From the NCBI RefSeq assembly GCF_013393185.1, contig NZ_QJQX01000040.1, positions 1-64,000 of the forward strand: a stretch of 64,000 nt of DNA, given 5' to 3'. Shown in pieces: positions 35,667 through 44,076 of the stretch. The position numbers were made by a program, and so were the translations under genes. This DNA is from Sphingobium lactosutens (lineage in GTDB: Bacteria; Pseudomonadota; Alphaproteobacteria; Sphingomonadales; Sphingomonadaceae). Within the stretch, counting starts at the first letter, position 1. Each line of letters starts with the position of its first letter. Below the pieces are notes generated by a model. The model was not told where the DNA came from and did not search any database. It saw nothing but the letters and a program-made list of their open reading frames with translations.

Positions 35667-35750
35667 TGGCGGGAAGGGGTGGTTAAAAGACATAAGCCCC
35701 TCCCTGGAAGGAAGGGGAGAAATAGGGTCCGTTACTGGCCGAACGCCGCC

Positions 35751-35951
35751 TCAGATCACCACGGCTTCCCGCACAACCAGCACCGGCACCCCGTCGCGCA
35801 CCGGAAAGGCCAGGCCCGCCGCGTCCGACAGCAGCGCGCCGCGCGCCGCGTCCCAGCGCAGCGGCGTGCGCGTCACCGGGCAGGCCAGCTTTTCTAGCAG
35901 CCAGGGATCGACCGGATTCGCCTCGTTGATTTCCCGCACTGCCCCGCTCAT
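35751..35951 (-). CDS. Trm112 family protein
   Basis: 66 residues. [19 protein letters not shown] and [15 protein letters not shown] are the signature of the small Trm112/YcaR family, zinc-ribbon-like helper proteins for methyltransferases. Only one cysteine remains (LACP), so zinc binding is unlikely, as in many bacterial members. Its ATG overlaps the stop of the Lon-domain gene upstream (ATGA), so the two are co-translated. The product is inferred to be a methyltransferase activator. Confidence 0.9.
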   Translation of the reverse strand: MSGAVREINEANPVDPWLLEKLACPVTRTPLRWDAARGALLSDAAGLAFPVRDGVPVLVVREAVVI

Positions 35952-36580
35952 TGCATCGTCGCCCCGCCATCGCGCTCGATCCGGCCGACGATCTGCATCA
36001 ACTGGATGACCCGTTCCGATCGTTCCGACAGGCTGTCCGCCTCCAGCAGCGTCTGCTTGGCGGCCGGATCGAAGGGCGCGATCTGGGCGATGCCGTTCAC
36101 CAGCGCCGTGTCGTCGAGCCGCGACACCGCCGTCCAGTCGACGACATAGCCCAGCATGTCGGCGAAGCGCCGCGATTCCTGCTCCAGCGCCGCGCGCTCG
36201 ATGGCGGACAGCACCTCATCCTCCTGCGGCGCCTGCTCCACTTCCGCCTCGACCTGCCGGAACTGGGTCGACACCGGCAATTCGCGGACGACGCGAAAGC
36301 GAGCTAGGCCGGTCAGGATGATGTTGAACCGGCCATCCTCCAGCGCCTCGATATGACTGACATGGCCCAGACACCCGACGTCGAACAGCGCGGGCGCGGC
36401 AGGCGCTTCGCCGGAAGGCCCCTGCCCGCGCGGCTGGATCATGCCGATGCGCCGGTCCCGCGCCATCGCGTCGTGGATCAGCGCACGGTAGCGCGGCTCG
36501 AAAATATGCAGCGGCAATTCCATGCCCGGCAACAGCAATGCCCCGGCCAGAGGAAAGATCGAGATGCGCGCGCGGTTCAT
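35948..36580 (-). CDS. Lon protease N-terminal (substrate-binding) domain protein
   Basis: 210 residues from the ATG at 36580, giving [20 protein letters not shown], the standard start of this family; the frame is open further but only within the next gene. [20 protein letters not shown] is the Lon LAN-domain signature. There is no ATPase or protease domain, so it is the stand-alone form, whose role is unknown. It lies 19 bases after the thioredoxin-like gene and overlaps trm112, forming a three-gene operon. Confidence 0.92.
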   Translation of the reverse strand: MNRARISIFPLAGALLLPGMELPLHIFEPRYRALIHDAMARDRRIGMIQPRGQGPSGEAPAAPALFDVGCLGHVSHIEALEDGRFNIILTGLARFRVVRELPVSTQFRQVEAEVEQAPQEDEVLSAIERAALEQESRRFADMLGYVVDWTAVSRLDDTALVNGIAQIAPFDPAAKQTLLEADSLSERSERVIQLMQIVGRIERDGGATMQ

Positions 36581-36599
36581 GGCCTTTGCGGCATGGTCG

Positions 36600-37511
36600 T
36601 TACGAAAACAGGATCTGCGACAGCTTGCGCCGCTGCGCCGCGACCCAGGGATCTTCCAGGCCGACCGCCTCGAAGATCTTGAGCAGTTGCGCCTTGGCCG
36701 CGCCGTCATTCCACGCCCGGTCGCGCCGCACGATGTCCAGCAGCGCCTCAGCCGCGCCATCGCGGTCGCCATTGCCCATCAGGCCGCCGGCCAGCTCGAA
36801 CCGTGCCTCATGATCGTCGGGATTGGCCGCGACTTTCGCTTCGACGCCTGACAGATCGGCCACAGGCTTGGTATCACGCGCCAGCGCGATGGCGGCGCGC
36901 GCCTGGTCGATCGCGACATGCTTCGCCACATCATCGGGCAAGACGGCCAGCACCGCCTCCGCCTCGTCTAGCTGGCCGAGCGCAACGAGCGCGCGGACCT
37001 GACCCGACGCCACTTCGGCATTGTCGGGCGCCATTTCGGCAATCTGGGTGAAGACCGACAGGGCGCGCTCGAACTCGCCGCCGGCTAGCATTTCCTCGCC
37101 CATGGCGATCAGCGGCGCGACTTCCTGCTTCAGCGCCTTCTCATCGGATTCGATCGGCAACTGCGAGAGAAGCTGGTCGAGATATTGCTTCAGCTGGCCC
37201 TCGGTGCGCGCCTGGCTGAGGTCCGCGACCGGCTGGCCCTGGAACACGGCATAGACGGTCGGGATCGACTGGACGCGGAACTGGCTGGCGATGAAGCCAT
37301 TCTCGTCCACATTCACCTTGACCAGCTTCACGCCCTTGGCAGCATATTCCGCGCACACCTTCTCGATCACAGGGGTTAGCTGCTTGCACGGGCCGCACCA
37401 TTCGGCCCAGAAGTCGACGATCACCAGTTGCGTGCGCGAAGGCTCGACCACATCCTGGCGAAATGCCTCCACGGCCGCCTTTTCGGTCTCGCTCAATCCC
37501 AGGGTCGCCAC
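36600..37511 (-). CDS. Thioredoxin/TPR fusion protein (YbbN/CnoX-like)
   Basis: 303 residues. An N-terminal thioredoxin fold (about 12-115) has the active site EWCGPCKQL, so unlike E. coli CnoX it keeps a CxxC. The rest is helical tetratricopeptide-like repeats (ERALSVFTQIAEMAPDNAEV, then RFELAGGLMGNGDRDGAAEA). Family members hold client proteins and protect them from oxidation, cooperating with GroEL or DnaK in E. coli. It is the first gene of the operon with the Lon-domain and Trm112 genes. Confidence 0.92.
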   Translation of the reverse strand: MATLGLSETEKAAVEAFRQDVVEPSRTQLVIVDFWAEWCGPCKQLTPVIEKVCAEYAAKGVKLVKVNVDENGFIASQFRVQSIPTVYAVFQGQPVADLSQARTEGQLKQYLDQLLSQLPIESDEKALKQEVAPLIAMGEEMLAGGEFERALSVFTQIAEMAPDNAEVASGQVRALVALGQLDEAEAVLAVLPDDVAKHVAIDQARAAIALARDTKPVADLSGVEAKVAANPDDHEARFELAGGLMGNGDRDGAAEALLDIVRRDRAWNDGAAKAQLLKIFEAVGLEDPWVAAQRRKLSQILFS

Positions 37512-37609
37512 GCTTCAATCTCCTGCCTACACAATCCAACTTGGACGCCGTCATACAGCGCCTTATGTGGGGCGTCACCCCCGCGTAACAAGTCGGGAAG
37601 ACCGGCCGG

Positions 37610-38458
37610 TCAGAAGGTGTAGCCGATGCCCACGGCGCCGACCCACTGGTTCTTCGACCCGGCGATGGAGACGATCGGCGAATCCGCATAATCCCCCAGC
37701 AGACGCGAGTAACTGCCCGCGGCGAACAGCGCCCAGCCCTTGCGCAGGTCGCCCGACAGCGACTTGCCGCCCGCCAGGCTCAGCGACACGCGCTTGAAGC
37801 CCGAACCGCGGCCGGCGGCGTCATAGGCCGGCAGGCCGCTCGCGATCGCCTCCTCCGGGCTGATGTCGAAATAGGTGCGGCCATATTTCTTGCCGACATA
37901 TTCGGCCGACACGCCCATGCCGACAAAGGCGGTGCGCGACAGCGGCGTCATATATTCGATCTGGGGGGTGACCACATAGCTGTCATGCGCGCCCGCCACA
38001 TCTTTCGCCACGGCGATGCGGGCGGACAGCATGTCATATTGGCTGGTGATGACGCCGGTCCTGCCGATGCCGACGAAACCGCCCACTTCGACCGCGATGT
38101 CGCGCTTGCCGAGCGCGCGGACGGCATCATCCTTGATATTCTTGATGCTGGATCGATCGAAGCGGACCGTCGCCATCGGCCCCAGCTCAAAATCCCATCC
38201 CGACCCTTCCGGATCGGCGATCGCATCGACGTAGATGGATGCACCGCGCGTCCAGAAACTATGGTCCTTCACCTTGCCGCGAATCTGCGGCAGGGGCAGC
38301 ACGCGATAGTCATCCGACCCTTCATAGGTGGGCACCGCCGCCGCTCCCAGCCCGACCGTCAGACTGCTATGCTGTTCCTCCTCCTGCGCGAAGGCTGGCG
38401 CAGCGAAAGGTATGGACGCGACGATTGTCGCGCCCATAAGGCGACGAAAAGACGGCAT
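37610..38458 (-). CDS. MipA/OmpV family outer membrane protein
   Basis: 282 residues with a signal peptide (ATIVASIPFAAPAFAQ). It then shows alternating beta strands of an outer-membrane barrel. LTVGLGAAAVPTYEGSDDYR near the N-terminus is the MipA signature, and the protein ends WVGAVGIGYTF with a C-terminal Phe, as required for Bam-dependent insertion. MipA proteins scaffold murein synthesis or act as porin-like channels. It is a single gene. Confidence 0.93.
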   Translation of the reverse strand: MPSFRRLMGATIVASIPFAAPAFAQEEEQHSSLTVGLGAAAVPTYEGSDDYRVLPLPQIRGKVKDHSFWTRGASIYVDAIADPEGSGWDFELGPMATVRFDRSSIKNIKDDAVRALGKRDIAVEVGGFVGIGRTGVITSQYDMLSARIAVAKDVAGAHDSYVVTPQIEYMTPLSRTAFVGMGVSAEYVGKKYGRTYFDISPEEAIASGLPAYDAAGRGSGFKRVSLSLAGGKSLSGDLRKGWALFAAGSYSRLLGDYADSPIVSIAGSKNQWVGAVGIGYTF

Positions 38459-38532
38459 GAAATAACCCTGTCCGTGGAAAGACGTTCAGGGATGATAATG
38501 TTTCGAGTGGCTTAGAGGTTCCCTCTCCGGCA

Positions 38533-38979
38533 TCAGAGGAAATATTTGAGCCTGATGTCCTGCTCGACAGCCCCGCCCGTCACGACGAAGCTGGCCGACT
38601 TGAAACTGGGCGCGCCGAATCGAAGCACCGGATTGCGGGAAAAGCCCACCCCTTCGCGCGGGATGCCGGCGAAGGTGTCCAGCCTGCCATTGGCATTTTC
38701 GTCATGGATGATGGCGATGGCGTAATTGCCCGGCGCGAGTTGTCCCAGCGGCACCGGCCCACCCGACGCGGGCACGGTGAAATGGCGCTTGTCGGGATCC
38801 TTGCTGCAATCGGGGAAATGATCGGGCGACCGGGTGACGCAGACCAGCACCCGCCCCTTGGCCGATCGCAATCCCTCCAGCGCCATACTGAGCGGCTGGG
38901 GCTGGCTCACCGGCGCCGCGCCCGTCAGTCCCAGCATTGCCAATCCCAGCGCTGCCAGCGCCAATATGCTATGCTTCAC
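38533..38979 (-). CDS. DUF2141 secreted protein
   Basis: 148 residues from the GTG at 38979, which overlaps the desaturase stop as GTGA. The signal peptide is ILALAALGLAMLGLTGAAP. The body contains the DUF2141 pattern LAPGNYAIAIIHDENANGRL, and ends with a beta-rich tail. The coupling to a sterol-desaturase-like gene is seen in related genomes as far as I recall. The function is unknown; a small extracytoplasmic beta-sandwich is likely. Confidence 0.88.
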   Translation of the reverse strand: MKHSILALAALGLAMLGLTGAAPVSQPQPLSMALEGLRSAKGRVLVCVTRSPDHFPDCSKDPDKRHFTVPASGGPVPLGQLAPGNYAIAIIHDENANGRLDTFAGIPREGVGFSRNPVLRFGAPSFKSASFVVTGGAVEQDIRLKYFL

Positions 38980-39704
38980 GCCTGCCCCTTCGCAAAATCG
39001 CCCAATCCCTTGTCCGTACCGCACAGCCTGTCCCAGAATCGAAAATAAAGACCGTAATTGCACCGGTAATGATCATGATGCCGCTGATGATGGCTGGCGG
39101 TGATCAGCCATTGTCCCAGCGGCCCGCGCACCATCCAGCGCGGGAACATCTCCCACCCCATATGATTGCTCACCCCCATGACGGTCATGATCGTCAGCAC
39201 CAGTCCCAGCGCGCCGACATGAATCGGGATCAGGAACACCAGCGCCGGAATCACCACCGCGCCGGTCAGCGCTTCCCAGGGGTGAAAGCTCATCGCCGCC
39301 CAGGCCGTGGGCGGGCGGCTGGCATGATGGACCGCATGAGCGATGCGAAACAGCCGTGGCCGATGCATCGCGCGATGGGTCCAGTAGAACCATGTGTCAT
39401 GCGCGACGAGATAGAGCAACACCGACAGCGGCAGCCACCAGAGCGGCCGACTGTCCAGATCGCTATAGATCTGCGTCCAGCCCCGCGCCTGCCAGCCCCA
39501 GGCGACCACGCCAGCCGGCATGCCATAGATGAGCGCGGAGAGCAGCGACCAGCCGATCTCACGCCCCATCTGCCGTTCCAGCCCCTTGTAGAGGCCCGGT
39601 TGCCTGATCCGCGTCGCCAGCGCAAAGCCCCCGCTCGCCAGCAGATAGCGCATGCCGACGATAATGCTCATCGCCAGGGCGGACAGAAGGATCGCTGCGA
39701 CCAT
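38976..39704 (-). CDS. Sterol desaturase / fatty acid hydroxylase family protein (carotenoid hydroxylase-like)
   Basis: 242-residue membrane di-iron oxygenase. The eight-His set is visible in HDTWFYWTHRAMH, HAVHHAS and HHQRHHDHY, with hydrophobic helices around them. Substrates in the family include sterols, fatty acids and carotenoids, and the sequence does not identify which applies. The gene is coupled to DUF2141 by a four-base overlap and runs toward it. Confidence 0.92.
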   Translation of the reverse strand: MVAAILLSALAMSIIVGMRYLLASGGFALATRIRQPGLYKGLERQMGREIGWSLLSALIYGMPAGVVAWGWQARGWTQIYSDLDSRPLWWLPLSVLLYLVAHDTWFYWTHRAMHRPRLFRIAHAVHHASRPPTAWAAMSFHPWEALTGAVVIPALVFLIPIHVGALGLVLTIMTVMGVSNHMGWEMFPRWMVRGPLGQWLITASHHQRHHDHYRCNYGLYFRFWDRLCGTDKGLGDFAKGQA

Positions 39705-39756
39705 GGCGCGGCTATAGCCTTCCTGACACTCCTGCGAAAGCAGGCCGCGTCCGTTA

Positions 39757-40647
39757 TCAGGTTCTAGGCCGCGCCTGGCGATAGCTGCCCAGCTGCCGCA
39801 CCCATTTGGTGTGGAACTCCAGCTCGGCGAGCGCCCGGTCGACCGCCGGGTCGCCTGGCATCCCCTCGATATCGCAGAAAAACTCGGTCGCGGCGAAGCT
39901 CGCCCCGCGCTGGTAGCTTTCCAGCTTGGTCATGTTGACGCCGTTGGTGGCGAAACCGCCCATCGCCTTGTAAAGGGCAGCGGGGATATTCTTCACCTCG
40001 AACAGGAAGGTCGTCATGACCGGGCCGACATGGGGCGTGGGCATTTTCGGTTCGCGCGCCAGCACCAGGAAGCGCGTCATATTGTCGTCGCTATCCTCGA
40101 TATTTTCCGCCACCAGCCGCAGACCATAGAGTTCCGCCGCCAGATAGGGCGCGATCGCCCCTTCGCCCGGCGTCTTCGTCTCCGCGACCAGCGCCGCCGC
40201 GCCCGCCGTGTCGGCATAGGCGACCGGCTGGATGCCGCGCTCGCGCAGATAATGGCGGCACTGGCCCAGCGCCTGCGGATGGCTGATCGCGCTCTTCACC
40301 GGCGCGGTGTCGGGCGCCATCAGGCAATGGCGGATGCGCAGGAAATATTCGTCGACGATCGACAGGCCCGATTCGGGCAGCAGGAAATGCATGTCCGCCA
40401 CGCGTCCGTGCAGGCTGTTTTCGATCGGGATGATCGCGCGGGCCGCCTGCCCGTTTCGCACGGCATCGATCGCATCCTCGAACGCGAAACAGGGCAAGGG
40501 AACGCAATCGGGGGCATAGCCGAGCGCTGCCAGATGCGAGTTGGCCCCCGGCGCGCCCTGATAGGCGACGGCACGGGAAGGGTCGGCCGCGGCCTTGGCG
40601 GCGAGGTCCGCGACGATGGCGCGGGCGGGAGCGGGATAATTTTCCAT
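39757..40647 (-). CDS. pheA: Prephenate dehydratase
   Basis: 296 residues from the ATG at 40647 (the frame continues 50 codons upstream, but without homology). It converts prephenate to phenylpyruvate in phenylalanine synthesis. The catalytic domain shows VAYQGAPGANSHLAALGY, AIIPIENSLHGRV and DNMTRFLVLA. The C-terminal ACT domain shows ALYKAMGGFATNGVNMTKLE with ESYQRG for phenylalanine feedback. There is no chorismate mutase domain. It is divergent from the cytochrome c gene. Confidence 0.95.
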   Translation of the reverse strand: MENYPAPARAIVADLAAKAAADPSRAVAYQGAPGANSHLAALGYAPDCVPLPCFAFEDAIDAVRNGQAARAIIPIENSLHGRVADMHFLLPESGLSIVDEYFLRIRHCLMAPDTAPVKSAISHPQALGQCRHYLRERGIQPVAYADTAGAAALVAETKTPGEGAIAPYLAAELYGLRLVAENIEDSDDNMTRFLVLAREPKMPTPHVGPVMTTFLFEVKNIPAALYKAMGGFATNGVNMTKLESYQRGASFAATEFFCDIEGMPGDPAVDRALAELEFHTKWVRQLGSYRQARPRT

Positions 40648-40820
40648 GGACGCGCGTGCGCTTAGGGTTTCTGCGGCCTGCGCGCAAGCATTGCCGTGTC
40701 GCACCAAGGCAATAGGGATGAACCCGGCTTGCGCCTGCGCGTCTCCCCCATTATGGCAACGCACAAGAGGGGGCGCGTCTGACAGTCCCCAGAACATAAA
40801 TCTTAGGGAAGACGAACGAG

Positions 40821-41444
40821 ATGGGCGATCGTTTCAATACCGTGGCGGGCTGGGCTTTGTTTGCGGGGATCATCGCCTTGGGCGGTGCGATCGTCAGTTC
40901 GAAATATTATTCTTCCGAACGGCCCGAGAAGATGGGCTATGCTATCGAAGGCGTCGAAGCAGAGGGCGAAGGCGGCGAAACTGGCCCCAGCCTCAACACC
41001 CTGCTGGCGAGCGCCGATGTCGCGGCGGGCGAGAAGGTGTTCGCCAAATGCGCCGCTTGCCACACCGTCAACCAGGGCGGCGCCAACGGCATCGGTCCCA
41101 ATCTCTACGGCACGGTCGGCGAAGCCGTCGGCCAGGGCAAGGGCGGGTTCGCCTTCTCCGAAGCGCTCAAGAGCAAAGGCGGCGAATGGACCTTCGACCA
41201 GCTCGACCATTGGCTGAAAAGCCCGCGTGAATTTGCGCCGGGCACCAAGATGACCTTTGCCGGCCTTGGCAATCCGGCCGATCGCGCCAACCTGATCGCC
41301 TGGCTCAACACCCAGGGGTCGAACCTGCCGCTGCCCGCCGCCGACGCCGCGCCGGCCGCTGCTGGCGACAACGCCGCCGCAGCGGGCAATGCCGCCAATG
41401 CGGCGGAAGCCCCGGCCCAAAACGCCGCCAACGCAGCCGAGTAA
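40821..41444 (+). CDS. Membrane-anchored class I cytochrome c
   Basis: 207 residues. An uncleaved N-terminal helix (WALFAGIIALGGAIVSSKYY) holds it at the inner membrane. The heme motif is CAACH (about 76-80, FAKCAACHTVNQGG). GIGPNLYGTVG and the axial Met in APGTKMTFAGL complete the c-type fold. An Ala/Asn-rich tail of about 40 residues follows. It resembles the membrane cytochrome c552/cycM group that shuttles electrons from the bc1 complex to oxidases. The next gene continues in the same frame directly after the TAA. Confidence 0.95.
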   Translation: MGDRFNTVAGWALFAGIIALGGAIVSSKYYSSERPEKMGYAIEGVEAEGEGGETGPSLNTLLASADVAAGEKVFAKCAACHTVNQGGANGIGPNLYGTVGEAVGQGKGGFAFSEALKSKGGEWTFDQLDHWLKSPREFAPGTKMTFAGLGNPADRANLIAWLNTQGSNLPLPAADAAPAAAGDNAAAAGNAANAAEAPAQNAANAAE

Positions 41445-41534
41445 CCTGCGATCGCCGCGCCCGTCCGGATCGAGGATCTGACGGGCGCGGCGCTGGGCGC
41501 GGCCCTCGATTCGCTCGCCGACCTGCGCATCCGC

Positions 41535-42044
41535 GTGTTTCGCGACTTCCCCTATCTCTATGAGGGGACACGCGCCTATGAACGCGACTATCTGTCCGCC
41601 TATGCCCAAAGCCCCGGCGCGATCATCGTCGGCGCCTTTGCAGGGGACAGGCTGGTCGGCGCGGCCACGGCCGCTCCTATGGCCGACCATGCCGCCGAGT
41701 TCGCCGCCCCCTTCCGGGAGCGCGGCATGGACATCGGCGACATCTATTATTTCGGCGAATCCGTGCTCCTGCCGCGGTGGCGCGGCCATGGTATCGGCCA
41801 CGCCTTTTTCAACCGGCGCGAAGCGAAGGCCCGCACATTGGGCTTCCCCCTCGCCAGCTTTTGCGCCGTCATCCGCCCGGCCGACCATCCTGCCCGACCG
41901 ACCGATTACAGCCCGCTGGACCCGTTCTGGCGCAAGCGCGGCTTCACCCCGACCGAAGGGCTGGTAAGCCAGTTCAGCTGGCGGGATGCCGGAGACACGG
42001 TCGACAGTCAGCACCCGATGCAATTCTGGACAAAGCGCCTCTGA
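41535..42044 (+). CDS. GNAT family N-acetyltransferase
   Basis: 169 residues from the GTG at 41535. The fold is clear: FGESVLLPRWRGHGIGHAFF carries the acetyl-CoA-binding RxxGxG loop. The protein ends with HPMQFWTK. Coding homology seems to begin earlier, because the in-frame codons from 41451 read APVRIEDLTGAALGAALDSL, a GNAT-like N-terminus, but no ATG, GTG or TTG lies between the cytochrome stop (41442) and 41535. CTG at 41478 or a rarer codon may be used. A 9-bp hairpin (GCGCCCGTC with GACGGGCGC, 41457-41488) sits there. Confidence 0.85.
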   Translation: MFRDFPYLYEGTRAYERDYLSAYAQSPGAIIVGAFAGDRLVGAATAAPMADHAAEFAAPFRERGMDIGDIYYFGESVLLPRWRGHGIGHAFFNRREAKARTLGFPLASFCAVIRPADHPARPTDYSPLDPFWRKRGFTPTEGLVSQFSWRDAGDTVDSQHPMQFWTKRL

Positions 42045-42168
42045 GCCGAAACCGACAATGGCGGGAATGGGTGGGAAGCGGAAGGGCAGCTTACCGCTGA
42101 AAATGTCGCTTCACAGACAAGCAGGGCCTGCTAGTTAACTAGTCAACACACAATCGAAGAGACATTGA

Positions 42169-42756
42169 ATGATCCGTTCATTTTTTTTGGCGTGCGGTAT
42201 TTATCTATCGCTATTCACGGCTCCCACTGCTTTTGCAGCAGGCGATTTGAAATGCATGGACGGTGACTTCAATCAACATGAACAAGAGGCGATTGATAAC
42301 GTCTCAAAAATGGCTCCAAGTCCTGATGGACTTGGGTCAAAAGTATCATCAATTCTGTGTAATAGGACAAATCTATGCTCCAAGAACCAATCTTGGAGCA
42401 ATAGGCAAGCTAAAATAGCGTTTATCTATTACGCATCTAAAATTCAACTTTTACAAATCGAAAATAATATATCTTTCTCAAGAGAGAAATTTGAAAAATT
42501 CAAAGATATATTCTTAAAATCTGACATTGATAAATTCAGTAACTTATTCTATACTTTGATAGAAGAAATTATCAATGATAAAACTCCGAATTTGACGCTA
42601 ACGACAGATATGATTTCATTTCTCGAGCCAGCCGTTGCTCAGTCAAAATTGCCTATGAACTATGAAACTGGTCAATCATTGGGATATTGGGCCAGCACCT
42701 ATGGCATGAAGATGGCATCAATCAGCATGTTCGTCGGTTCAGGCGAGATCAAATAA
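42169..42756 (+). CDS. AT-rich secreted orphan protein of unknown function
   Basis: 195 residues with a clear signal peptide (FFLACGIYLSLFTAPTAFAA). The mature part is helical and lysine-rich, with three cysteines (LKCMDG, LCNRTNLCSK). No motif or family is recognised. The codon use is strikingly different from its surroundings: A/T-ending codons, and long A/T runs between 42370 and 42620. This indicates recent horizontal acquisition. No integrase, transposase or repeat borders it. SD-like AAGAGA precedes the ATG. Confidence 0.8.
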   Translation: MIRSFFLACGIYLSLFTAPTAFAAGDLKCMDGDFNQHEQEAIDNVSKMAPSPDGLGSKVSSILCNRTNLCSKNQSWSNRQAKIAFIYYASKIQLLQIENNISFSREKFEKFKDIFLKSDIDKFSNLFYTLIEEIINDKTPNLTLTTDMISFLEPAVAQSKLPMNYETGQSLGYWASTYGMKMASISMFVGSGEIK

Positions 42757-43184
42757 TCATTCAGCCACCGAGTACATGGCCGCTTCTCAGCGGATTCGGT
42801 TGATACCTGAAAGGCGAGAAATGGTCGAAATCAGCCTTCGTCAACGCTCTATACGCTCATCCCGATAATTCCGGCCGTTCTTGAACGCGTCCGCTGCGCC
42901 CGCGAACGCATCTCTTTTCAGGTCAAAAACTCGGTCAGAAACCCGATTACCAGTCCGATCCCGACGCCACAGACGATCGCGACCTGGCATTTTTCGAAAA
43001 TCGACATCGGCCGGCGATAGCCGCTAAGCTCTTGATCCACGGGCGACCTTTCTCTTATCAGGAGTCGCCGTGGCTATTGCAGGCCTGCGCGCTGATCGCC
43101 GTGACGCAGATCACGCCATGCAGCACAGTTCCACTATGTGGGTTAACGGATGAAAACCATGTGGGGCATCAGGCCCGCAATTTC
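42757..43184. other. Intergenic region with one small ORF
   Basis: A 428-base stretch. Apart from the 40-codon ORF at 42918-43040, I see only a GGCGAC/GTCGCC inverted pair near 43041-43070 and no repeat or RNA gene. Base composition returns to GC-rich after about 42780. Confidence 0.5.
42918..43040 (-). CDS. Possible small membrane protein (40 aa)
   Basis: A GTG-started ORF of 40 codons, with AAAGG upstream of the start. It encodes a charged N-terminus (VDQELSGYRRPMSIFEK) followed by one hydrophobic helix, VAIVCGVGIGLVIGFLTEFL. The shape is that of a single-pass small membrane protein. The evidence is only ORF geometry and the coherent hydrophobic segment. Confidence 0.45.
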   Translation of the reverse strand: MDQELSGYRRPMSIFEKCQVAIVCGVGIGLVIGFLTEFLT

Positions 43185-43955
43185 CTATTTCGCGTAGCGG
43201 CCTTCTGCCACCCATTTCGCGGTCAGCTTCTTCGCCGCCTCGACATCCTGGGGGAAATCGACCTCCTGCCAGTCCAGCCCCTCGATCGACACGGTGCCGA
43301 CGCGGTTGCCCTTGGCGATGATGTCGATCGCGCGCAGATACCAGCGCTCGACGCCTTCGGGCGTGCGCATCATCTGGTCGATCTGGTTACGGAAGATCGC
43401 CGGGCCTTCGCCCCGGAACGCCAGCATGCCGATCGATTCGGCGTTGGTGTCGGGCGGCAGCAGCCGCTTACCGATGGCATGGAGGCGGCCGGTCGCGTCG
43501 CGGTGCACCTTCATGTCGTCATCGTCATATTCGCCGTCCGCCTTGATATCGACGGTCACGGTAATGGCGTCCTGCGCGCCGTTCACCAGCCTGGCGACGA
43601 TCTCGTCCGACACGATGGTGTCGCCGTTCAGGATGATGAAGTCGCGATCCATCTCCTCCCGCACGATCCAGCAGGTGCCGAGATTATCGGCGACCTGGAA
43701 GAAGGGGTTGAAGACGGTGCGGATGCGCGCGCCGGTTTCGCGATAGAGTTGCAGCGCATGATCCTCCACCCGTTCGGTCCGGAAGCCGGTGACGACCACG
43801 ATGTCGGTCACGCCATTGGCCACCAGCGCCGCGACCTGCCAGCTGATCAGGCTTCGTCCGTTGAAGTCGATCATGCATTTGGGAATGTCGCGGGTCAGCG
43901 GCAGGAGGCGCGAACCCTGGCCCGCCGAAAGGATGATGGCTTTGCTGATGGTCAT
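43185..43955 (-). CDS. Nucleotidyltransferase (phosphocholine cytidylyltransferase-like)
   Basis: 256 residues from the ATG at 43955; the longer open frame upstream lies in the opposite gene. AIILSAGQGSRLLPLTRDIP is the sugar-nucleotidyltransferase P-loop signature, with PKCMIDFNGRSLI next. DFIILNGDTIVSD provides the metal-binding Asp. It should join a nucleotide to a phosphorylated sugar, choline or polyol headgroup; the substrate cannot be read. It is divergent from a polysaccharide flippase, and another nucleotidyltransferase follows on the far side, which suggests a shared cell-surface pathway. Confidence 0.9.
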   Translation of the reverse strand: MTISKAIILSAGQGSRLLPLTRDIPKCMIDFNGRSLISWQVAALVANGVTDIVVVTGFRTERVEDHALQLYRETGARIRTVFNPFFQVADNLGTCWIVREEMDRDFIILNGDTIVSDEIVARLVNGAQDAITVTVDIKADGEYDDDDMKVHRDATGRLHAIGKRLLPPDTNAESIGMLAFRGEGPAIFRNQIDQMMRTPEGVERWYLRAIDIIAKGNRVGTVSIEGLDWQEVDFPQDVEAAKKLTAKWVAEGRYAK

Positions 43956-44076
43956 GGCGCGCGCTTTAAAACGCAATTGGGCCGAAAAAAAGGCGACTTC
44001 AAACAGGCGGCCGCAACGCCTAGATAGGCGCGCGCCGGACCACCGGCATCGGAAACGAAAGGCCGGCAGCATAGTG

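Noticed and set aside
34550-35686. 378-codon plus-strand frame overlapping DUF4198 and apbE
   Set aside because: It is a shadow in another frame of two genes with clear domains; the translation is Arg/Pro-rich and has no family features.
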